Positions 41,971-50,070 of a DNA stretch of 64,000 nucleotides are shown in pieces. The notes below the pieces were generated by a model, which did no database searches, was not told where the DNA came from, and worked only from the letters and a program-made list of their open reading frames with translations. The stretch covers positions 1-64,000 of the forward strand of contig NZ_LGKG01000141.1 in assembly GCF_001294335.1 (NCBI RefSeq), written 5' to 3'. Source of the DNA: Streptomyces chattanoogensis. GTDB taxonomy: Bacteria > Actinomycetota > Actinomycetes > Streptomycetales > Streptomycetaceae. A program made the translations under genes and the position numbers. The number at the start of each line of letters is the position of its first letter. Position 1 is the stretch's first letter.

Positions 41971-42959
41971 CAGGTGCGACGCCCCCCTGTGGGGCCCTCA
42001 ACGTGCGGGGCGGGCGGGCCGCTCCCGGCGACGCCGCCGGAGCCGGAAATGCACCCGAACGTGTGAGCGGCGCGCCCGGCCATCGGGACGGCGGTGGCCG
42101 GCACCAGGACAGTGCTGGCTGTGACCCGGGCGAGGGCGGCCGCCACCCGGGCCAAGGTGGCCGTCACCAGGAACGCGGTGGTGATCAGGGACGCTCGCCC
42201 CTCCCCGACCTTACCGGTCATGTGGCCCTGATCACCGGGGCGGGCGGCACCATCGGCCGCGGCATCGCCCTGCGCTTCGCCGCCGCCGGAGCCTCCGTGG
42301 TGGCGCACTACCGTACGGCCGCCGATGCCGCGCGGGAGCTGGTCCGGCAGATCGAGGCGGACGGCGGGAGCGCCCTGGCGCTGGCCGCCGATCTGGCCGT
42401 CGAGGAGGAATGCCACCGGCTGGTCGCGGACGCGGCCGCATGGCGCGGGCGGCTGACCGCGCTGGTGAACAACGCGGGGGTGCAGCCGACGCAGGGGCTG
42501 GCGGACATGTCACTGGCCGACTGGCGGGCGGTGGCGGATCCCAATGTGCACAGCGTTTTCGCATGCACACAGGCCGCGGTGGGTGTGATGCGGGAGGCCG
42601 GGGGAGGGTCGGTGACCCATATCGCGTCCATCGAGGCGGCCCGGCCCGCACCGCTGCATGCCCACTACTGTGCGGCCAAGGCGGCGGTGGTGATGCATGC
42701 ACGGTCGGCGGCGCTGGAGTACGGGGCGTACGGCATCCGCGTCAACAGCGTCTCGCCGGGCCTGATCGGGCGTCCCGGCCTGGAGGACGACTGGCCGGAC
42801 GGCGTACGGCGCTGGCAAGAGGCGGTGCCCGCCGGGCGGTTGGGGCGTCCCGAGGACATCGGCGATGCCTGTGTCTTTCTCGCCTCGCCGATGGCCTCGT
42901 GGATCACCGGCCACGACCTCGTCGTGGACGGCGGGATCTCGGCCCGGCCGACCTGGTGA
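41967..42959 (+). CDS. SDR oxidoreductase with low-complexity N-terminal extension
   Basis: Up to 330 residues. Residues ~85-330 are a classical SDR: VALITGAGGTIGRGIALRFA, NNAGVQPTQG, catalytic Ser in THIASIEAARP, Tyr/Lys in HYCAAKAAVVMHARS and the PGLIGRPGL segment. The first ~80 residues are Gly/Arg/His/Gln-rich repeats (GGRHQ, GEGGRHPGQGGRH) without a known fold. The ATG at 41967 overlaps the cupin stop; an internal start near the SDR fold would remove the extension, but none has a good ribosome-binding site. The substrate is unknown. Confidence 0.8.
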   Translation: MTGATPPCGALNVRGGRAAPGDAAGAGNAPERVSGAPGHRDGGGRHQDSAGCDPGEGGRHPGQGGRHQERGGDQGRSPLPDLTGHVALITGAGGTIGRGIALRFAAAGASVVAHYRTAADAARELVRQIEADGGSALALAADLAVEEECHRLVADAAAWRGRLTALVNNAGVQPTQGLADMSLADWRAVADPNVHSVFACTQAAVGVMREAGGGSVTHIASIEAARPAPLHAHYCAAKAAVVMHARSAALEYGAYGIRVNSVSPGLIGRPGLEDDWPDGVRRWQEAVPAGRLGRPEDIGDACVFLASPMASWITGHDLVVDGGISARPTW

Positions 42960-43045
42960 CCCGCCGAGTGACCCGCCGACCCGTCGCACCCCCGTCCCAC
43001 CGCCATCTGCGACGGCATCGCACCTGGTCATAGCCCCTATATCGA

Positions 43046-43068
43046 CAGTGGCTGCAATGCAGTTGCTG
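43046..43068. promoter_or_regulatory. Candidate operator upstream of the CDF exporter
   Basis: CTGCAATGCAG (43052-43062) is an exact palindrome, extended less perfectly by CAGTGG on the left and TTGCTG on the right. It lies 22 bases before the exporter ATG and could bind a metal sensor; no sensor gene is adjacent. Confidence 0.35.
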
Positions 43069-43083
43069 TGCCACGGTGAGTAC

Positions 43084-44199
43084 ATGGAGGGAAAGCAGCA
43101 CGGCCACCGGCGGCACGACCACCCTCACCCTCGCCACCACGATGACCGTCACGATCACCACCCGCACGGCGGCGGACCCCGCCGGCCGTCCCTGCGTCAC
43201 CGGCTCGCCCATCTGCTGAAGCCGCACAGCCACCAGGCGGCCGACAAGGTCGACCCCGCGATGGAGACCTCGCGCGAAGGGATGCGCACGCTGTGGATTT
43301 CACTCGTGGTCCTCGGCCTGACCACGGTGCTGCAGGCCGTGGTCGTCGCCTGGTCAGGGTCGGTGGCGCTGCTGGGCGACACCGTGCACAACGGCGCCGA
43401 CGCGCTGACCGCGGTGCCGCTGGGCATCGCCTTCCTTGTGGGGCGGCGGGCGGCCGATCGCCGGTACACCTACGGCTACGGGCGCGCCGAGGACCTGGCC
43501 GGTATCGCCATCGTGCTGACGGTCGCGGCGTCGGCGGTGGTGGCCGCCTGGCAAGCCGTCGACCGGCTGGTGCACCCCAGGGACGTGTCGCACCTGGGCG
43601 CGGTGGCGCTGGCAGCGGTGGTCGGGTTCGTGGGCAATGAGTGGGTGGCCCGGTACCGGATCCGTACCGGACGGAAGATCGGCTCGGCGGCGCTGGTCGC
43701 TGACGGACTGCATGCCCGGACCGACGGCTTCACCTCGCTCGCGGTGCTCCTGGGTGCGGGCGGGGCGGCGCTCGGCTGGCGCGCGGCCGACCCGGTGGTC
43801 GGCCTGGTCATCACCCTCGCCATCGTGCTGGTCCTGCGGGACGCGGCGCGGGAGGTCTGCCGGCGGCTGATGGACGCGGTCGACCCCGAGCTGGTGGAGC
43901 GGGCCGAGTTCGCGCTGCGCGGTGTGCCGGGAGTGCGGGACATCGGGCCGGTACGGATGCGGTGGATCGGCCACACGCTGCGGGCCGAGGCGGACATCGT
44001 GGTCGACCCGCAGCTGTCGGTCGTGGCGGCGCACCGGCTGGCGGTGGCGGCCGAGCATGCGCTTATCCATGCGGTGCCGCGGCTGACCGCGGCCACCGTG
44101 CACACGGATCATGCCCCCGTCGATGCGGCTGCCGGTGATCCGCATTCCGTACTGGCACACCATCACCCCCGGCAGCATCACCGCCACGCCGCCGCCTGA
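43084..44199 (+). CDS. Cation diffusion facilitator (CDF) metal exporter
   Basis: A 371-residue CDF transporter expected to exchange protons for Zn2+ or a similar ion. The N-terminal ~40 residues are His-rich (HGHRRHDHPHPRHH), probably a metal-binding arm, and the C-terminus ends HHHPRQHHRHAAA. The membrane core has about six helices with LLGDTVHNGADALTAVP (metal-site Asp/His) and VADGLHARTDGFTSLAVLL (second Asp/His pair); a C-terminal cytoplasmic domain follows. ATG 43084 follows GGTGAG; ATG 43057 would add nine residues. Confidence 0.88.
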   Translation: MEGKQHGHRRHDHPHPRHHDDRHDHHPHGGGPRRPSLRHRLAHLLKPHSHQAADKVDPAMETSREGMRTLWISLVVLGLTTVLQAVVVAWSGSVALLGDTVHNGADALTAVPLGIAFLVGRRAADRRYTYGYGRAEDLAGIAIVLTVAASAVVAAWQAVDRLVHPRDVSHLGAVALAAVVGFVGNEWVARYRIRTGRKIGSAALVADGLHARTDGFTSLAVLLGAGGAALGWRAADPVVGLVITLAIVLVLRDAAREVCRRLMDAVDPELVERAEFALRGVPGVRDIGPVRMRWIGHTLRAEADIVVDPQLSVVAAHRLAVAAEHALIHAVPRLTAATVHTDHAPVDAAAGDPHSVLAHHHPRQHHRHAAA

Positions 44200-44240
44200 C
44201 CCCGGCCGGAGCGGCCGGAGCGGTCAGCGCGACCGGCGGC

Positions 44241-44678
44241 TCAGGGCCAGACCAGGCAGTACGCCTGATGCCCCGCCTCATGCAGCCGGTGGCTGAAGTC
44301 CTGCCACTCGTGCAGGAGCTGGTAGACGGTGTAGGCGTCGCGCGGACCGCCGCGGTCGGGGACGGTGGACCAGATGAAGGCGGCCGCGCCGACCGATTCC
44401 TCGCCGACGCCGCGCAGCGGGTCGACCACGGTCATGGGGAGTTTGACGACGGCGTAGTCGGGGTGGAGCACGACCAGCTCGAGCGGGGGCACCTTATGGA
44501 GGGGTATGCCCTCTATGCCGGTCAGCACCATGGCGGCCATGGTCTCCGGCTTGATCTTGGAGAACATGCCGCCCATGCCGAGCTCGTCACCGCCGAGTTC
44601 CTCGGGGCGCATGGAGATCGGGACCCGGGCCGCGGTCGCGCCATTGGGCGCACCGAAGTATTTGTATGTCACCCCCAT
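44241..44678 (-). CDS. Conserved hypothetical protein
   Basis: A 145-residue soluble protein, starting MGVTYKYFGAPNGATAARVP and ending EAGHQAYCLVWP. It contains MRPEELGGDELGMGGMFSKI and a Trp/His-rich C-terminus (YQLLHEWQDFSHRLHEAGH). I do not recognise the family. ATG 44678 has AGGGGCGG nearby; the frame stays open to 44930 but that extension is Arg/Gly/Asp-rich and reads like non-coding sequence. Confidence 0.65.
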   Translation of the reverse strand: MGVTYKYFGAPNGATAARVPISMRPEELGGDELGMGGMFSKIKPETMAAMVLTGIEGIPLHKVPPLELVVLHPDYAVVKLPMTVVDPLRGVGEESVGAAAFIWSTVPDRGGPRDAYTVYQLLHEWQDFSHRLHEAGHQAYCLVWP

Positions 44679-45178
44679 GCGGCCGCCCCTGTGTTCCCCG
44701 ATGTGTTCCCCGCTGCTGTCGGCGCTGCTTTCCCTGCCCGTGATGCTCTGGACGTCGTCGGCTTCCTCGACGCCCTCGCGCCGGTGCCGGCCGCGCTGGA
44801 CGCGCTCGGGACCCCGGTCATCGGTCCCCTCGCCCAATTCGCCACCGCGATGCATATCTCCACCCGACCACTCGCAGCCCCAGCCGCGCAACCCGATCAT
44901 CGTCTCAGAGACCTCCCCCGTTGCGGGCATGTGAAACGCCCGGCCACGCGCCCCTGGGCGGCTCTGAGACCATTGCTTGCGTGACTTACTCGTACGTCGC
45001 CCCAGTTTTGCAGACGCACGGGGGCTGACGCCCGGTCGTGAGCGAGAGGAATCAAAAAGGGACCGAGATGGAACCGGGCGGCGCCCTGAGGGGACCGCGC
45101 GGGGATTTCGTACCGTTGTCAGCCGGGCCGTGTCCGTGTGCCGCCGCCCTCCCTCCGTTTATGCAGGTCAGGATCACA
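44679..45178. other. 500-bp region upstream of hemL with no convincing gene
   Basis: This stretch separates the minus-strand hypothetical gene from hemL, so it should hold both promoters. Several open frames cross it but none has good codon character with a ribosome-binding site. The hemL frame itself is open back to 45038. No riboswitch or palindromic operator was recognised. Confidence 0.55.
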
Positions 45179-46486
45179 GTGTCTTTTCCGTATGAAGCCC
45201 CTGTTTCGCAGTCGCTGTTCGACCGGGCGTCCGTGGTGACGCCCGGCGGCGTCAATTCCCCGGTGCGGGCGTTCCGGGCCGTGGGCGGTACGCCCCGGTT
45301 CATGGTGTCCGGTACGGGTCCGTACCTCACCGACGCCGATGGCCGGGAATATGTCGATCTGGTGTGTTCGTGGGGGCCGATGATCCTCGGTCACTCGCAT
45401 CCCGAGGTGATCGCCGCGGTCCAGGAGGCGGTCGCCCGCGGTACGTCCTTCGGCACGCCCGGCGCGGGTGAGGTCGAACTGGCCGAGGAGATCGTCGGCC
45501 GTATCGAGCCGGTCGAGCAGGTGCGGCTGGTGTCCTCCGGCACCGAGGCGACGATGTCGGCGATCCGGCTGGCGCGCGGCTTCACAGGCCGGGCCAAGGT
45601 CGTGAAGTTCGCCGGCTGCTACCACGGGCATGTCGACGCCCTGCTGGCCGCGGCCGGTTCGGGCGTGGCGACCTTCGGTCTGCCCGACACGCCGGGGGTG
45701 ACCGGCGCGCAGGCCGGCGACACCGTCGTGCTGCCGTACAACGACCTCGAGGCGGTCCGGGCCGCGTTCGCCGCGCACGAGGGCGAGATCGCCTGCGTCA
45801 TCACCGAGGCGTCGCCGGGGAACATGGGCGTGGTGCCGCCGCTGCCGGGCTTCAACCAGGGGCTCAAGGACCTCTGCGCCGCCCACGGTGCGCTCTACAT
45901 CTCCGACGAGGTCATGACCGGTTTCCGGGTCAGCCGCTCCGGCTGGTACGGGATCGACGGCGTCCGCCCGGATCTGATGACCTTCGGGAAGGTGATGGGG
46001 GGCGGCTTCCCGGCCGCCGCCTTCGGCGGGCGCGCCGATGTCATGGCGCACCTCGCGCCGGCCGGCCCCGTCTACCAGGCCGGCACGCTGTCCGGGAACC
46101 CGATCGCCACCGCCGCGGGCGTCGCCCAGCTGCGGCTGCTGGACGAGGCGGCGTACGAGAAGGTCGACGCGGTCTCGGCCGAGCTGCGCGAGCTGGTCGG
46201 CGGGGCGCTGAGCAAGGCGGGCGTGGCGCACCGGCTCCAGGTGGCGGGCAACATGTTCTCGGTCTTCTTCACCGACCGGGATGTCACGAACTACGACGAG
46301 GCCAAGGCGCAGGAGTCGTTCCGGTTCACCGCCTTCTTCCATTCGATGCTGGAGCAGGGCGTCTACCTCCCGCCGTCCGCCTTCGAGTCGTGGTTCGTCT
46401 CGACCGCGCACGACACGCGGGCGGTCGAGCGGATCGCCGCCGCCCTGCCGGCCGCCGCACGCGCCGCCGCCGAGGCGACGGCATGA
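45179..46486 (+). CDS. hemL: Glutamate-1-semialdehyde 2,1-aminomutase
   Basis: A 435-residue PLP enzyme that converts glutamate-1-semialdehyde to 5-aminolevulinate, the step between HemA and HemB, whose genes are in the same window. Signatures: [20 protein letters not shown] at the N-terminus, [35 protein letters not shown] and the PLP lysine in [18 protein letters not shown]. The GTG at 45179 after AGGATCACA gives the family N-terminus; ATGs at 45161 and 45038 are possible alternatives. The stop overlaps the next gene. Confidence 0.93.
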   Translation: MSFPYEAPVSQSLFDRASVVTPGGVNSPVRAFRAVGGTPRFMVSGTGPYLTDADGREYVDLVCSWGPMILGHSHPEVIAAVQEAVARGTSFGTPGAGEVELAEEIVGRIEPVEQVRLVSSGTEATMSAIRLARGFTGRAKVVKFAGCYHGHVDALLAAAGSGVATFGLPDTPGVTGAQAGDTVVLPYNDLEAVRAAFAAHEGEIACVITEASPGNMGVVPPLPGFNQGLKDLCAAHGALYISDEVMTGFRVSRSGWYGIDGVRPDLMTFGKVMGGGFPAAAFGGRADVMAHLAPAGPVYQAGTLSGNPIATAAGVAQLRLLDEAAYEKVDAVSAELRELVGGALSKAGVAHRLQVAGNMFSVFFTDRDVTNYDEAKAQESFRFTAFFHSMLEQGVYLPPSAFESWFVSTAHDTRAVERIAAALPAAARAAAEATA

Positions 46487-47214
46487 GCACGGTGGCGGGA
46501 GACGCGACGGACGCCAGGAAGGGCGGCGACGGCATGAGCGGCGACGACATCACCGTGGTGCATGTGATGCGGCACGGCGAGGTGCACAACCCGGAGGGTG
46601 TCCTCTACGGGCGCCGGCCCGGCTATCACCTCTCCGACCTGGGGCGGAAGATGGCCGACCGGGTCGCGGAGCATCTGGCGGAGCGGGACATCACGCATGT
46701 CGTCGCCTCCCCGCTGGAGCGCGCCCAGGAGACCGCGCTGCCGATCGCGGCGGCGCACGGTCTGGAGCTGGCCACCGACGAGCGGCTGATCGAGGCGGGC
46801 AATGTCTTCGAGGGGAAGACCTTCGGGGTCGGCGACGGCGCGCTGAAGAAGCCGGGGAACTGGAAGTACCTGACCAATCCGTTCCGCCCGTCGTGGGGGG
46901 AGCCGTACGTCGAGCAGGTCGTGCGGATGATGGCGGCGCTCGGTGCGGCGCGGGATGCGGCGCGCGGGCACGAGGCGGTGGCGGTCAGCCATCAGCTGCC
47001 GATCTGGATCGTGCGCAGCTTCGCCGAGCGGCGGCGGCTGTGGCACGACCCGCGGAAGCGGCAGTGCACGCTGGCCTCGCTGACGTCGTTCACGTTCCAC
47101 GGCGACAAGATCATCTCGGTGGGCTACAGCGAGCCGGCGCGCGATCTGGTTCCCTCCCATCTTCTGGCGGGCGCGAAACCCGCCAAGGGGAAGTCCAAGG
47201 CTTTCGGGGCCTGA
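46483..47214 (+). CDS. Histidine phosphatase (phosphoglycerate mutase-like)
   Basis: A 243-residue member of the histidine phosphatase superfamily. The catalytic His is in [20 protein letters not shown] near residue 28; the acid region is [19 protein letters not shown]; the second catalytic His is in [15 protein letters not shown]. The ATG overlaps the hemL stop as ATGA, an arrangement conserved in Streptomyces, so the two are coexpressed. Substrate unknown. Confidence 0.88.
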   Translation: MSTVAGDATDARKGGDGMSGDDITVVHVMRHGEVHNPEGVLYGRRPGYHLSDLGRKMADRVAEHLAERDITHVVASPLERAQETALPIAAAHGLELATDERLIEAGNVFEGKTFGVGDGALKKPGNWKYLTNPFRPSWGEPYVEQVVRMMAALGAARDAARGHEAVAVSHQLPIWIVRSFAERRRLWHDPRKRQCTLASLTSFTFHGDKIISVGYSEPARDLVPSHLLAGAKPAKGKSKAFGA

Positions 47215-47358
47215 TGCTGCCTCAATTGGCGGTATGTCAAATCCCGGGGAAATAAGAGATGTGAGCGAATAGCGGGAACCTCATCCGTCGACATGCCCTC
47301 CACTCGGTTGTCCGTTTATATGGATATCGAGTACGGCGAGTACGGATGGGGTCACGGT

Positions 47359-48582
47359 ATGCGCGCGATCAGTCGGCGGGACCTTCTGGGCATGGGGATC
47401 GGCGCGGCGGCGGCCTTTGGCATAGCCGGCTGTTCCTCGCCCGGTTCCGGTGACGGCGCGGACAAACAGCGGGTGAAGGATTCGGTGCGGGCCCGGTCCA
47501 GGCTCATCGGTGACGGATCCACCGCCGATTCCGGGGCGCAGCCCCACCAGCCCAGGCGGCCCGAACGGCTGGAGCCCGGCCAGACCCCGCCGCAGTTCGT
47601 GGTCTTCTCCTGGGACGGCGCGGGAGAGGTCGGCAACGGCCTCTTCCCGCGTTTCCTCAAGCTCGCCAAGGACCACGGCGCGGCGATGACGTTCTTCCTC
47701 TCCGGCCTCTATCTCCTGCCGGAATCCAAGAAGCACCTCTACGACCCGCCGAACAACCGCCGCGGCGCCTCCGACATCGGCTATCTCACCGATCCCCACA
47801 TCAAGGAGACGCTGAAGTACGTGGGCGAGGCCTGGCTGGACGGCCATGAGGTCGGCACCCACTTCAACGGTCACTTCTGCGCCGGCTCGGGCTCGGTGAA
47901 GAACTGGACGCCGCAGCAATGGCAGTCGGAGATCGACCAGGCGGTGGATTTCGTCACCAAGTGGCGTACGCATACGGGGTTCACGGACATAGAACCGCTG
48001 CCGTTCGATTACCGAAAGGAATTGGTCGGCGGCCGCACCCCCTGTCTGCTCGGTCAGCAGAATCTGCTGCCGACCGCCGAAAAGCTCGGCTGGCGCTATG
48101 ACGCCAGTTCGTCCGGCGGTCAGCAGCGGTGGCCCGGGAAAAAGTCCGGCGTCTGGGACTTCCCGCTCCAGCTGATGCCCTTCCCGGGCCACGACTTCGA
48201 GGTCCTCTCAATGGACTACAACATCCTCGCCAATCAGTCGCGGAACTCCACCAAGGCCCCGCCGGCCAACTACCCCGGATGGCGGCAGCAGGCCACCGGC
48301 GCCTATATCGCCGGATTCCAGCGGGCCTACGAGACCAACCGCGCGCCGTTCTTCATCGGCAACCACTTCGAGCAGTGGAACGGCGGCATCTATATGGACG
48401 CCGTGGAAGAAGCGCTCAAGCGCATCGCCGACGACAAGAACCGGGATGTGCACCTCGTCTCCTTCCGGCAGTTCACCGACTGGCTCGACGCACAGGACCC
48501 GGAAGTACTGGCCAAGCTCCAGCGGCTGGGTGTGGGGGAGCGGCCGGCCGGCGGCTGGAACGCCTACCTCTCGGCGGCCTGA
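47359..48582 (+). CDS. Tat-type lipoprotein, polysaccharide deacetylase-like
   Basis: A 407-residue protein with a twin-Arg signal (ISRRDLLGMGIGAAAAFGIAGC) whose lipobox Cys is near residue 25. The mature part has a polysaccharide-deacetylase-like fold: FVVFSWDGAGEVG with the expected metal/catalytic Asp, HEVGTHFNGHFC with the His pair, and PFDYRKELVGGRTPC. It probably acts on cell-wall or capsule sugars outside the membrane, though the motifs are not canonical. The ATG at 47359 is chosen as the signal starts there; the frame is open back to 47293. Confidence 0.8.
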   Translation: MRAISRRDLLGMGIGAAAAFGIAGCSSPGSGDGADKQRVKDSVRARSRLIGDGSTADSGAQPHQPRRPERLEPGQTPPQFVVFSWDGAGEVGNGLFPRFLKLAKDHGAAMTFFLSGLYLLPESKKHLYDPPNNRRGASDIGYLTDPHIKETLKYVGEAWLDGHEVGTHFNGHFCAGSGSVKNWTPQQWQSEIDQAVDFVTKWRTHTGFTDIEPLPFDYRKELVGGRTPCLLGQQNLLPTAEKLGWRYDASSSGGQQRWPGKKSGVWDFPLQLMPFPGHDFEVLSMDYNILANQSRNSTKAPPANYPGWRQQATGAYIAGFQRAYETNRAPFFIGNHFEQWNGGIYMDAVEEALKRIADDKNRDVHLVSFRQFTDWLDAQDPEVLAKLQRLGVGERPAGGWNAYLSAA

Positions 48583-48692
48583 GACACCGGGCGAGCCCCG
48601 TTCCGTACGTCCTGACATGCCCCTTTGTGACGGGCGGCGCCGTGCGAGGGGGGTGCGGAAGATCCCGAACCGGCCCATGCGAAACTTTTCAC

Positions 48693-49301
48693 ATGAGTGC
48701 CTGCCGTCCACGCCGCACCGGCCGCCGTCGCATCGCCCTGTTCGCCGCGGGGGCCGCGGCGGCCTCGCTGACGCTGAGCGCCTGTGGTGACGGCGCCTCC
48801 GGCGGCTCCGCCCAGACCAAGTTCGTCCAGGGCAAGGGCGGTGTCGCCACCGTGCCGGAGGGCGACCGGCAGCCGGCGCCCGAGCTGTCCGCCCGGACGA
48901 CCACCGGCACCAACAAGCTGAACATCGCCGACTACAAGGGCAAGGTCGTCGTCCTCAACGTCTGGGGATCGTATTGCGGCCCCTGCATCGCCGAGGCACC
49001 CAATTTCGCCGCGGTGGCACAGGAGACCAAAACCAAGGGCGTCCAGTTCGTCGGGATCAACACCCGCGACGAGAAGGCGCAGGCCGTCAACTTCGAGGAA
49101 CAGCACAAGGTGCCCTACCCGAGCCTGTTCGACCCCACGGGCAAGCTGCTGCTGCGCTTCCCCAAGGGCAGCCTCAACCCGCAGGCCATCCCCTCGACGA
49201 TCGCCATCGACCGGCACGGGCGGATCGCCGCCCGCTCGCTCGGCCCGCTCGACAAGAGCGGCCTGCGCAAGATGATCGCCCCGCTGATCGCCGAGAAGTG
49301 A
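48693..49301 (+). CDS. ResA/TlpA-like thioredoxin lipoprotein
   Basis: A 202-residue membrane-anchored thioredoxin-fold protein. Signal [20 protein letters not shown] ends in a lipobox Cys near residue 31; the active site is [17 protein letters not shown] near residue 95, with cis-Pro in [11 protein letters not shown]. As first gene of the System II cytochrome c operon it should reduce the haem-binding Cys pair of apocytochrome c, taking electrons from CcdA. It starts 4 bases before the ccdA gene ends the gap, so the operon is tight. Confidence 0.9.
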   Translation: MSACRPRRTGRRRIALFAAGAAAASLTLSACGDGASGGSAQTKFVQGKGGVATVPEGDRQPAPELSARTTTGTNKLNIADYKGKVVVLNVWGSYCGPCIAEAPNFAAVAQETKTKGVQFVGINTRDEKAQAVNFEEQHKVPYPSLFDPTGKLLLRFPKGSLNPQAIPSTIAIDRHGRIAARSLGPLDKSGLRKMIAPLIAEK

Positions 49302-49305
49302 TCCC

Positions 49306-50067
49306 GTGATCGAGCTCGCTGCCAACGCCGCGGAAGACACCGTCGTCTCCGGAACCCTGCTCGCCGCCGCCCCCATCGCACTCCTCGCCGGACTCGTCTC
49401 CTTCTTCTCCCCCTGCGTGCTGCCGCTGGTCCCCGGCTACATGTCCTATGTGACCGGCGTCACCGGCACCGACCTCGGCGAGGCCAGACGCGGCCGGATG
49501 CTGGCCGGCGCCTCGCTGTTCGTCCTCGGCTTCACCACCGTCTTCGTCTCCACCGGCGCCCTCTTCGGGTACTTCGGGCAGAACCTCCAGGGCTACAAGG
49601 ACGTCGTCTCGCGCATCCTCGGCGTGCTGATGATCCTGCTCGGCCTGGCCTTCGCGGGTGTCCTGTCGCGCTTCGGCCAGCGCGAACTGCGCTTCCACAA
49701 GAAACCCGCCATGGGCCTGGCCGGCGCACCGCTGCTCGGCGTGCTCTTCGGCGTCGGCTGGACGCCGTGCATGGGTCCCACCTTCGCCACCGTCAACGCC
49801 CTCGCGCTCACCGATGCCAGCGCCGGGCGGGGTGCCCTGCTCACCGTCGCCTACTGTCTGGGCCTGGGCCTGCCGTTCATCGCCGTGGCGCTGGCCTTCC
49901 GCCGGGTGCTCGGCGCGTTCGGCTGGGTCAAGCGGCACTACCAGTGGGTGATGCGGATCGGCGGCGGCATGATGGTCGCGCTCGGCATCCTCCTCGTCAG
50001 CGGCGCCTGGGACAGCCTGATGTCCCAGCTGCAGGGCTGGACACAAAGCTTCAATGTTGGGATCTGA
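49306..50067 (+). CDS. ccdA: Cytochrome c biogenesis protein CcdA
   Basis: A 253-residue six-helix membrane protein of the DsbD/CcdA family that carries reducing equivalents across the membrane to ResA. Its redox Cys are in [20 protein letters not shown] (near residue 38) and [17 protein letters not shown] (near residue 148), the usual spacing. The GTG at 49306 lies 4 bases after the ResA-like gene. Confidence 0.93.
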   Translation: MIELAANAAEDTVVSGTLLAAAPIALLAGLVSFFSPCVLPLVPGYMSYVTGVTGTDLGEARRGRMLAGASLFVLGFTTVFVSTGALFGYFGQNLQGYKDVVSRILGVLMILLGLAFAGVLSRFGQRELRFHKKPAMGLAGAPLLGVLFGVGWTPCMGPTFATVNALALTDASAGRGALLTVAYCLGLGLPFIAVALAFRRVLGAFGWVKRHYQWVMRIGGGMMVALGILLVSGAWDSLMSQLQGWTQSFNVGI

Positions 50068-50070
50068 TTG

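Noticed and set aside
44679..44930. N-terminal extension of the minus-strand hypothetical protein
   Set aside because: The extra 84 residues are Arg/Gly/Glu-rich and lack a ribosome-binding site; the ATG at 44678 begins protein-like sequence.
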